Of a stretch of 10,407 nucleotides of DNA, positions 1 to 4,961 are shown piece after piece. Origin of the DNA: Francisellaceae bacterium. Its GTDB lineage: Bacteria; Pseudomonadota; Gammaproteobacteria; Berkiellales; Berkiellaceae. The translations under genes were made by a program, and so were the position numbers. The first letter of the stretch is position 1, and each line of letters begins with the position of its first letter. The stretch covers positions 1 through 10,407 of the forward strand of contig JAHFQG010000035.1 in the NCBI GenBank assembly GCA_023266415.1. Reading direction: 5' to 3'. The notes beneath the pieces are model-generated. The model ran no database searches, was not told the DNA's origin, and saw nothing but the letters and a program-made list of their open reading frames with translations.

Positions 1-1
1 C

Positions 2-298
2 GAACATGTCTCTTTGGTGGAGATACTGTTAGAGGGGGGAGCCAATGCATCTTATGTTAATCTGAAAAGCAAAACGCCGCTTCAAAAAATGATAGAGAAT
101 GGTAATTTAACGGATAAAGAAGGTTATCGCCAAACCATTGGGAGGTTATTAACCCACTCTCCTGTGCCCTTAACATTTCAAGTATTACACCACAGTACCC
201 CCTGTCATAGCCCGGTTCACACCTGTGGTCTTGGGGACACTCAAGGGCAAGCCCCGCAAACTCCGAACGGCCAAATACGCGAACAGCTCCGCTTCTAA
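2..298 (+). CDS. Ankyrin-repeat protein, C-terminal fragment (5' end outside window)
   Basis: The open frame enters from the left edge and ends at TAA 296-298. Its first 35 or so residues fit the ankyrin consensus: a second-helix segment LVEILLEGGANAS, then SKTPLQKMIENG, which matches the TPLH-x-A helix of the next repeat, followed by a partly degenerate repeat ending IGRLL. Ankyrin repeats mediate protein-protein contacts and are common in secreted or host-directed proteins of intracellular bacteria; a role here cannot be read from one and a half repeats. The last 38 codons or so (from position 185) lie antisense to the conserved 3' end of anmK and show no ankyrin pattern. The tail may therefore be a read-through extension after loss of the original stop. 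The ankyrin assignment is fairly secure; the true C-terminus is not. Confidence 0.6.
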   Translation, partial: EHVSLVEILLEGGANASYVNLKSKTPLQKMIENGNLTDKEGYRQTIGRLLTHSPVPLTFQVLHHSTPCHSPVHTCGLGDTQGQAPQTPNGQIREQLRF

Positions 299-1300
299 GC
301 TGGCGCTGTTCCAACCCACTGCTTCAGCGGTTTTTATTTGCACGGTATTCCCCAACCGTTTTTTCAAACGGTATTGAAATTGGGTCAAGATAATGGGGTT
401 ATGCCATCCACCACCGGTTAAAATCCAGGTTAGGGGGTAAGGTTTTTCTAACCAGTCTATACTATGAACAATGCTATCGGCTGTCAAAGCTTCCAGTGTG
501 GCAGCCGCATCGGCGAGCGATAACTCTTTTAATCCATCCACCAAAAAAAAATCGCCCACATCCAATGATTTCGGAGGAGATTTTTGGAAGAAAGGATGCT
601 CATAAAACGTATTTAACCATGTTTCCCACACCTGCCCTTGTTGGCCATAACGGCCATTGAGATCGCAAGTTTCTAAGCCTTGTGTTCGTTCACGTACCAG
701 CGCATCGATGAGGGTATTCCCGGGGCCTGTGTCAAACCCAGACACATCGTCTAAGGTAGATCCTGTGATGACGGTGATATTGGCAATACCGCCACAATTG
801 ACCACAGCCAAGGGAAGTGGTTGGTGAGTTTGGAGGGCCAAGGCTTGATGATATAGGGGGGCAAAGGGGGCGCCCTGTCCGCCTGCTTCAATATCTTGGC
901 GACGAAAGTCAGATACCACACGGCAGTGAAAATGCTGAGCCAATTGAGCCGCATTTCCGATCACAATGGATTTGTTTAAAAGGGGGGCATGAAACAAAGT
1001 TTGGCCTGGGTAGCCTATGACGTCTATTGTGGAAGTTTGAATTTTGGCTAATAGCGTTTCAACGGCTTGTTGGTGATAGTCGGTAGATTTTTGAATGAGT
1101 GTTTTAAAAGGGGTGATATCGCCCTGGCTTGCTCGAACCGTTTTTTCAGCGGCTTTGAGTGCGAGGGTAAATTCGGCGGGATAGGGAATGAAATGATGGC
1201 CCAATCGCTCTAAAACTTGTTGTCCGTCGGTTTTAAGCAGGGCAGCATCTACTCCATCCATGGAGGTACCGCTCATAAGGCCCAGACTGAGTAAAGTCAT
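185..1300 (-). CDS. anmK: Anhydro-N-acetylmuramic acid kinase
   Basis: AnmK opens the 1,6-anhydro ring of anhMurNAc and phosphorylates it with ATP to MurNAc-6-phosphate, in the cytoplasmic peptidoglycan recycling pathway. The 371-residue length equals the family norm. Visible motifs are the N-terminal ATP-binding LGLMSGTSMDGVD (6-18), DFRRQD (131-136) followed by GGQGAPF, NCGGIAN (168-174), DTGPGN (190-195, whose Asp I take as the catalytic base), PKSLD (243-247), TGGGWHN (295-301) and a C-terminal LPLS-x4-TTGV. The family's HGQT motif reads PGQT here (98-101). The start is ATG 1298-1300, with an AAGAGA stretch about 10 bp upstream. The 3' end overlaps the convergent ankyrin ORF, and the stop of a nucleotidyltransferase remnant lies 4 bp before the start codon. 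The C-terminal wording resembles alphaproteobacterial AnmK. Confidence 0.95.
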   Translation of the reverse strand: MTLLSLGLMSGTSMDGVDAALLKTDGQQVLERLGHHFIPYPAEFTLALKAAEKTVRASQGDITPFKTLIQKSTDYHQQAVETLLAKIQTSTIDVIGYPGQTLFHAPLLNKSIVIGNAAQLAQHFHCRVVSDFRRQDIEAGGQGAPFAPLYHQALALQTHQPLPLAVVNCGGIANITVITGSTLDDVSGFDTGPGNTLIDALVRERTQGLETCDLNGRYGQQGQVWETWLNTFYEHPFFQKSPPKSLDVGDFFLVDGLKELSLADAAATLEALTADSIVHSIDWLEKPYPLTWILTGGGWHNPIILTQFQYRLKKRLGNTVQIKTAEAVGWNSASLEAELFAYLAVRSLRGLPLSVPKTTGVNRAMTGGTVV

Positions 1301-1304
1301 TGCT

Positions 1305-1430
1305 CTAAATCTCTTTTAAATCGGGTAAAATGAGGCGTTTAAATTCAGGGCTACAGGCACCCCTGTAAATCATGTCTACTTTATAAGGTAAATCAGATTC
1401 TTCAAAATCTTCTTCTAGTATATCAAATTT
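1305..1430 (-). pseudogene. 3' remnant of a MNT-type nucleotidyltransferase gene
   Basis: On the minus strand, 41 sense codons end at TAG 1305-1307 and read KFDILEEDFEESDLPYKVD followed by MIYRGACSPEFKRLILPDLKEI. This is the C-terminal signature of small DNA-polymerase-beta-like (MNT) nucleotidyltransferases: a leader helix, then ESDLPxKVD, where the last Asp is a usual metal ligand, then an xSxEFxxxI tail. An in-frame TGA (1431-1433) sits immediately upstream. I see no GSxARG / D-x-D part in any frame up to the MFS gene, so the 5' half is lost. In intact loci such proteins are often paired with HEPN proteins as toxin-antitoxin modules; no HEPN partner is present here. The remnant abuts anmK, whose ribosome-binding region lies in its last codons. 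Recognition is from motif memory. Confidence 0.6.
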
Positions 1431-1438
1431 TCACCCCC

Positions 1439-1467
1439 TTGCATCCACCTTTAGGCTAAGCTAGACT
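1439..1467 (+). promoter_or_regulatory. Weak sigma70-like promoter candidate for the MFS gene
   Basis: TTGCAT (1439-1444) and TAGACT (1462-1467) are separated by 17 bp and each match consensus at 4 of 6 positions. It lies 29 bp before the MFS start codon in the divergent gap. A GGGA Shine-Dalgarno at 1487-1490 is 6 bp before the ATG. The match is modest, and nothing else in the gap looks better. Confidence 0.25.
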
Positions 1468-1496
1468 GCTTGATTTAAGTATACCTGGGATGTTGG

Positions 1497-2654
1497 ATGC
1501 GGCTTTTTTTCATTGTACTGTTGTTGCAAATCCTAGCTGGTTCAGAAGTGGATTTGTTTGTTCCCAGTTTACCAGAAATGCAGGCTCATTTTGGGTTAAC
1601 CCCTTTTTTGGTGGAATTGACCTTAGGGGTGAATTTGGTTGCGTATTGTATCAGTTGTTTGGTGGTGGGGAACTTGGGCGATCGATATGGTTCTCGGCCT
1701 GTTATCTTATATAGCTTACTTATTTTTGTGATAGGCAGCGTTTTCTGTACTGTTGCACCTACTTTTAGTATTTTGTTGTTAGGTCGTGCACTGCAAGGGG
1801 TAGGCATTGCAGGACCAGCGGCGCTTTCCTACGTTATTTTGGCTGAAAAATATTCAGCCAGTCGACAACAACAATTATTGGGCATTGTGCATGGCATTAT
1901 CACGCTCTCTATGGCATTTGCCCCTGTGGTGGGAAGCTACATTAGCCTATTTTTTCATTGGCGAGGAAATTTTGCCACACTGTTACTGTTTGGGGGGGTA
2001 TGTTTTTTAGCCAGTGCGCTATTTTTACCCAAAAGCGAGCCTAATCCGGAGATTCATTGGTCTTTAAAAGGGTATATTCCTTTGTTGAAATCTACATCAG
2101 CGCTTTTGTATACTGGATGTATCATAGCCCTCATATCCAGTTATTGGATGTTCATTGGTATGGCGCCCATTTTGTACATGGACGATTTTGGGGTAAGTTT
2201 GGCACACTTTGGGTTTTATCAAGGAGCTTTAGCGGGTACATTTTGCCTCATGAGTTTTTTAAGTGGTCCACTATTGCGACGCTTTGGGCAAAAACGATGC
2301 TTTTACAGCAGTGTATTTTTGTTGGGGGTATTTTGGTTAGCTGTTGCTGCATGTGTTATAGAGAAAGTCACATCGCCTCTTTTGATTACTGCCACCATGG
2401 CTTTGGCTTCAATTGGTAATGTATTACCCATTAATATTTTATATCCATTAGCGTTAGAGGCGGTTCCACGAGCGAAGGGGAGAATGTCAGCCTTTATGTT
2501 AGCTGGACGGCTATTATTAGCGGCTGGGGCGCTGCAAATTGTGAGTTATACATATAACGGTTCTTTTCTTTCATTGGGAGTAGCTACCTGTATATTGTAT
2601 GTATTTGCTTTATGGTGTGGGATCCAGTTGTTTAAACGTCATTCACCTATTTAA
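1497..2654 (+). CDS. MFS drug-resistance transporter, Bcr/CflA type
   Basis: A 385-residue inner-membrane protein made almost wholly of hydrophobic segments, consistent with 12 membrane helices. Features of the DHA1 Bcr/CflA subfamily are the acidic residue in helix 1 with DLFVPSLPEM (19-28), the motif A loop GNLGDRYGSRPVIL (58-71) between helices 2 and 3, and GRALQGVGIAGPA (96-108), a motif C-like antiporter segment. By family, it is expected to export small drugs or metabolites by proton antiport; the substrate cannot be read from sequence. The start ATG 1497 follows a GGGA Shine-Dalgarno by 6 bp. The gene stands alone: anmK and the nucleotidyltransferase remnant are divergent upstream, and the inverted-repeat cassette begins 46 bp downstream. 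I see no clear intrinsic terminator after it. Confidence 0.9.
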   Translation: MRLFFIVLLLQILAGSEVDLFVPSLPEMQAHFGLTPFLVELTLGVNLVAYCISCLVVGNLGDRYGSRPVILYSLLIFVIGSVFCTVAPTFSILLLGRALQGVGIAGPAALSYVILAEKYSASRQQQLLGIVHGIITLSMAFAPVVGSYISLFFHWRGNFATLLLFGGVCFLASALFLPKSEPNPEIHWSLKGYIPLLKSTSALLYTGCIIALISSYWMFIGMAPILYMDDFGVSLAHFGFYQGALAGTFCLMSFLSGPLLRRFGQKRCFYSSVFLLGVFWLAVAACVIEKVTSPLLITATMALASIGNVLPINILYPLALEAVPRAKGRMSAFMLAGRLLLAAGALQIVSYTYNGSFLSLGVATCILYVFALWCGIQLFKRHSPI

Positions 2655-2700
2655 TAGATGACCCCTGTCTATTCGGGTTACTAAAACAACCAAATAAGAT

Positions 2701-2778
2701 TTACTGCTGGCTACTCTTATTTTACGCCAAGTCAAATAGATAACTCAGTTGCTCTTCATTTGTGAAACGGCGATGTAT
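2701..2778 (+). repeat. Left terminal inverted repeat of acetyltransferase cassette
   Basis: The outer end is TTACTGCTGGCTACTC (2701-2716) and the inner conserved block is 2754-2778. The inner block encodes the last codons of the acetyltransferase (TSPFHK and its TGA), so the gene's 3' end is part of the repeat. Confidence 0.75.
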
Positions 2779-3304
2779 ATGATAATTTTTTTATCATCCA
2801 AGTGGTAGATTTTGCTTGAAATTGCTCAAATATTTTAAACCCAGCCTTTTTAAAGGCTTTAATTGCCGTTAGATTGTCTTTTTCTGGATCAATCAAACAC
2901 CAATCAAAATGCGATATTAATATCTGCCTTGCAAATTCATTTAAAATTCTTGTTCCCCATCCTTTGTGTAGGAATGGTGACTCTCCAATAAATAAATCTA
3001 TGCCGCATACAGGGCCAGAAATGGCGCTTAAATCTAAGCCATTCTCACGAGCGAAATTATGGGCATTATAAGCCTGAATGTAACCTATCATTTTTTTGTT
3101 AACACAGATGATATAAGAATATATTTTGTTGTCTGGATTTTTTGAAAGAGCAATACCATGAATATGTTTGTCAAATTTCTCTTTCACCAAATCCATTGAA
3201 TACATCACATCCTGATCCCACCATTTTTTGACGTGCGGCGCTTCCAGCCACTTCAGTAACAGTGGAAAATGTGATTCAGCTAAGGGAGTGAAAGTGATTT
3301 TCAT
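2756..3304 (-). CDS. GNAT-family N-acetyltransferase, AAC(6')/Acetyltransf_8-like
   Basis: This 182-residue protein carries the GNAT fold signatures. An N-terminal HVKKWWDQ (24-31) is a hallmark of the RimJ/AAC(6')-Ib-like branch. GIDLFIGES (101-109) is the beta-4 strand, followed by HKGWGTRIL (113-121), the acetyl-CoA pyrophosphate loop of the R/Q-x-x-G-x-G type. LIDPEKDNLTAIKAFKKAGF (137-156) is the beta-5/alpha-4 segment. The family moves acetyl from acetyl-CoA to an amine; aminoglycosides, polyamines, siderophore precursors and protein N-termini are all possible acceptors, so resistance should not be assumed. The gene is visibly more AT-rich than its neighbours and lies alone between inverted repeats, suggesting it was acquired. 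The start ATG 3304 has only a weak AAGAGA about 9 bp upstream. Confidence 0.85.
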   Translation of the reverse strand: MKITFTPLAESHFPLLLKWLEAPHVKKWWDQDVMYSMDLVKEKFDKHIHGIALSKNPDNKIYSYIICVNKKMIGYIQAYNAHNFARENGLDLSAISGPVCGIDLFIGESPFLHKGWGTRILNEFARQILISHFDWCLIDPEKDNLTAIKAFKKAGFKIFEQFQAKSTTWMIKKLSYTSPFHK

Positions 3305-3322
3305 GGTAGATTAATCTCTTTA

Positions 3323-3400
3323 ATGCATCGCCATTTCACAAATGAAGCGAAATTAAGTTATTTATGTTTCTTAATATAAGACAGGAGTAGCCAGCAGTAA
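3323..3400 (-). repeat. Right terminal inverted repeat of acetyltransferase cassette
   Basis: This is the inverted partner of 2701-2778, with an identical outer 16 bp (3385-3400) and a near-identical inner block (3323-3347). On the plus strand the inner block reads SPFHK then TGA, echoing the acetyltransferase C-terminus encoded by the other arm. It lies 18 bp upstream of the gene's start and therefore overlaps its likely promoter region. Confidence 0.75.
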
Positions 3401-3444
3401 ATTCTAAGAGTAACTTTTCCAGAATTCAGCAAAACTTAACAGGT

Positions 3445-4464
3445 TCAAATAGAATCATCTTTCGATCGTTGAAATACTTCTTCAATAGAGTTAGCCGACA
3501 AAGTTCTTAAAATCCATGTATCTAACATATCTGAGGATGCCCTTTTCAAGCGAGGTTGATAACCAGCTGGAATATAGGAAAATTTGTTGGTTAGGAGGCT
3601 AACCAGTATGCTTTCTTTTCCCAGTAGCATCCCCCGTTCTATCCCCCGTTCTACTCCCCGTTCCATGCCGATTTGGAGCCCATCTGCCTGACCAGCGAGA
3701 TAATCTTCTGCCTTGTTTCGTTCATAATCATAACGTTCTTGCATCGATTTGAATTGCATTCCAAATTCCTCCTCCAATCGCTGAACCTCTTGACAATATT
3801 CTAACTCATATTTTCCTGTGATGCCAAACAAGGCATGCAGAAAAGCGTGTATATCCGTGATTTTTTTCCTATCCCACCCAGCTTTCAACATATCTCGAGT
3901 TAATTGTATTAAACTCGGTACACCAGACCCCTTTCCTTTCTTCTCAATCATCGATAATTGACCCAAGACAACCAGGGCAAAAGGATTCAGATGCGTTTGT
4001 AAGGCCTCTTTTTGATTCTGAAAATCTAAAATTTTAACCACATGATAGGTGTGACTGGTCACTAAATGCCAGGCCTTTCTTTCATATTTGTTTGGCCTCC
4101 AACTAGGGTCCGGGTCGGCTAGAATCGCCATACTCACCACTTCTTTTTGATAACGGTCCAAAATCCTATAATGATAAACGTACATCCTATCTTGAAAATG
4201 AACGTCTTTTGTATGCTGTACCTCAATGTGCAGTAAAATCCACTGCGCTTGTCCATTGTTTAAAAATACTTGGAATAGTTTGTCAACATACTTGCTGCTT
4301 GTGGTAGGGCCATTTCCCAATGATAACAGCTCTTTATCTAATGCAATCTCTTTTTTTGTCCAATCAATATCTTTGTATACTTCTGGCCAAAAAAATTCTA
4401 TAAAATCAGAAAAATATAAGGTAATAACTTCTTTCCAAGCCATGTCTCTGTAGGAACGTGTCAC
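3445..4464 (-). CDS. Rpn-family recombination-promoting nuclease / putative transposase
   Basis: A 339-residue protein of the Rpn/YhgA-like PD-(D/E)XK group (also annotated as cytosolic protein or DUF4351-type), common and often multicopy in intracellular proteobacteria. The nuclease core is visible: E39 in KKEIALD, the YVDKLF aspartate (D61), then WILLHIEVQ with E81 and Q83 (the E-x-Q form used by this family), followed by F-x-x-R-x-x-x-Y-x-Y (90-99). The C-terminal third has the usual charged tail with a G-x-E-R-G-type repeat (GMERGVERGIERGMLLGKE, 266-284). Rpn proteins cleave DNA and raise RecA-independent recombination in E. coli; activity here is inferred. The GTG start at 4462-4464 is preferred because AGGGGA lies 5 bp upstream; the internal ATG 4443 has a weaker site. 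It appears intact, with its own promoter at 4515-4543. Confidence 0.85.
   Translation of the reverse strand: MTRSYRDMAWKEVITLYFSDFIEFFWPEVYKDIDWTKKEIALDKELLSLGNGPTTSSKYVDKLFQVFLNNGQAQWILLHIEVQHTKDVHFQDRMYVYHYRILDRYQKEVVSMAILADPDPSWRPNKYERKAWHLVTSHTYHVVKILDFQNQKEALQTHLNPFALVVLGQLSMIEKKGKGSGVPSLIQLTRDMLKAGWDRKKITDIHAFLHALFGITGKYELEYCQEVQRLEEEFGMQFKSMQERYDYERNKAEDYLAGQADGLQIGMERGVERGIERGMLLGKESILVSLLTNKFSYIPAGYQPRLKRASSDMLDTWILRTLSANSIEEVFQRSKDDSI
3629..3664 (-). repeat. Three 12-bp tandem repeats in the Rpn gene
   Basis: ATCCCCCGTTCT occurs twice (3629-3640, 3641-3652), followed by ACTCCCCGTTCC (3653-3664). Each unit encodes four residues of the G-x-E-R array, so copy-number change would alter the tail without breaking the frame. 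Confidence 0.85.
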
Positions 4465-4514
4465 AAAAATCCCCTTTCTTTATTATTGGCGTTATTGAAA
4501 TGAGGGCAACAGAA

Positions 4515-4543
4515 TTGTATAGTAAGAGGGTTGTTTTAGCAAC
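4515..4543 (-). promoter_or_regulatory. Sigma70-like promoter of the Rpn gene
   Basis: Read on the minus strand, TTGCTA (4538-4543) and TACAAT (4515-4520) are separated by exactly 17 bp; the -10 matches 5 of 6 positions and the -35 matches 4 of 6. It lies about 50 bp upstream of the GTG start. Confidence 0.5.
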
Positions 4544-4720
4544 AAAAATAGAAGGGGCCATTTAATATTGAAGTGCAATTTTTTTGAAGCCACTTAATCC
4601 AAAAAATACCCTCTCAGGTGTTCTATGAACACTCTCTTCTTAAGTTTTGGTGCACTCTGCTGTTTATTCAAATAAATTGATAAAAGAAGGCATAGGGTTC
4701 TTTCATTGGGAAAAAGGGAG

Positions 4721-4752
4721 GACTGGATACCAGCTTTCGCTGGTATGACAAA
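4721..4752. repeat. Palindromic repeat unit A (VIPAKAGIQ type)
   Basis: GACTGGATACCAGC, then a TTTC loop, then GCTGGTATGACA: an inverted repeat with ATACCAGC paired to GCTGGTAT. It belongs to the dispersed proteobacterial repeat class that translates on the minus strand as VIPAKAGIQS. It shares flanks with units B and C in this cluster but has a T/A pair where they have C/G. Confidence 0.75.
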
Positions 4753-4757
4753 GCTCC

Positions 4758-4812
4758 TGTCACCCCAGCGCACTTTTCTGTCACCCCAGCGTATTTTCTT
4801 GTCACCCCAGCG
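4758..4812. repeat. Three 21-bp tandem repeats
   Basis: TGTCACCCCAGCG begins at 4758, 4779 and 4800, a period of exactly 21 bp; the 8-bp spacers (CACTTTTC, TATTTTCT) are alike. The conserved part shares CCAGCG with the neighbouring palindromic units and looks like half of one, amplified. Read on the minus strand it gives an in-frame RWGD repeat. Confidence 0.85.
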
Positions 4813-4843
4813 GAGGGGGTAGGGTCCAGAAGACCGATATTCG

Positions 4844-4880
4844 GACTGGATGCCAGCCTGCGCTGGCATGACAACGACGA
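4844..4880. repeat. Palindromic repeat unit B (MPAQAGIQ type), direct copy 1
   Basis: A 37-bp unit: GACTGGATGCCAGC, CTGC loop, GCTGGCATGACA, then ACGACGA. The stem ATGCCAGC/GCTGGCAT is perfect. It is followed without a gap by a second copy (unit C). Confidence 0.8.
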
Positions 4881-4944
4881 GACTGGATGCCAGCCTGCCC
4901 CCAGCCTACGCTGGGGCTAAAGGCTCACGGCATGACAACGACGA
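4881..4944. repeat. Palindromic repeat unit C interrupted by a nested hairpin
   Basis: The unit begins as in B (GACTGGATGCCAGCCTG, 4881-4897) and resumes with GGCATGACAACGACGA (4929-4944). Where B has CGCT, C has 31 bp holding another hairpin, CCCCAGC-CTAC-GCTGGGG (4899-4916). A repeat of the same family has apparently been inserted into, or recombined within, this copy. A degenerate third start (GACTAGACCCCAG) follows at 4945. Confidence 0.7.
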
Positions 4945-4961
4945 GACTAGACCCCAGTTCT

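Larger units (their letters stand above)
2701..3400. mobile_element. Putative gene cassette bounded by long terminal inverted repeats
   Basis: Two 78-bp arms (2701-2778 and 3323-3400) are inverted copies of each other and enclose one acetyltransferase gene; the interior between the arms is 544 bp. By hand alignment without gaps, 61 of 78 positions match. The outermost 16 bp are identical (TTACTGCTGGCTACTC against its complement), the middle 37 bp match at 22 positions with mostly transition differences, and the inner 25 bp differ at 2. No transposase lies inside, and no convincing direct target duplication borders the ends; TAAGA occurs near both ends but not at symmetric distance. A non-autonomous, MITE-like element or captured cassette is the simplest reading. 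A decayed inverted duplication is the main alternative. Confidence 0.5.
4465..4961. other. 497-bp intergenic stretch with promoter and repeat cluster
   Basis: Between the Rpn gene and the symporter lie the Rpn promoter, about 150 bp of unremarkable AT-rich sequence (4560-4715), and a dense repeat cluster (4721-4950). A minus-strand open frame of 91 codons runs through the cluster, but it owes its openness to the repeats (MPAQAGIQ, RWGD-x-K, VIPAKAGIQ), so I do not call it a gene. Neither flanking gene has a convincing U-tract terminator here. Confidence 0.7.

Noticed and set aside
1434..1496. 5' half of the nucleotidyltransferase in another frame
   Set aside because: I translated the minus strand here in all frames and saw no GSxARG or D-x-D motif; stops are frequent.
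2057..2419. 120-codon plus-strand open frame inside the MFS gene
   Set aside because: It is an out-of-frame shadow of a well-supported transporter; composition and lack of a start signal argue against a gene.
2655..2700. Intrinsic terminator after the MFS gene (ACCC...GGGT at about 2660-2679)
   Set aside because: The stem is only 4 bp with a 10-nt loop and no U tract.
2701..3400. Integron attC cassette
   Set aside because: The arms are long mirror copies at both ends, not a single attC with R/L boxes, and no integrase or attI is seen.
2690..3412. Target-site duplication TAAGA flanking the cassette
   Set aside because: TAAGA occurs at 2695-2699 and 3405-3409, but 1 bp and 4 bp from the respective ends, so it is not a clean duplication.
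4758..4812. CRISPR array
   Set aside because: The repeats are 13 bp in a 21-bp period with near-identical spacers; there are no cas genes and no variable spacers.
4594..4869. 91-codon minus-strand open frame as a gene
   Set aside because: Its sequence is mostly repeat units, it has no ribosome-binding site, and the openness follows from the repeat periods.
4899..4916. Terminator of the symporter gene
   Set aside because: The 7-bp GC hairpin is perfect but has no following U run on either strand; it is better explained as a nested repeat unit.
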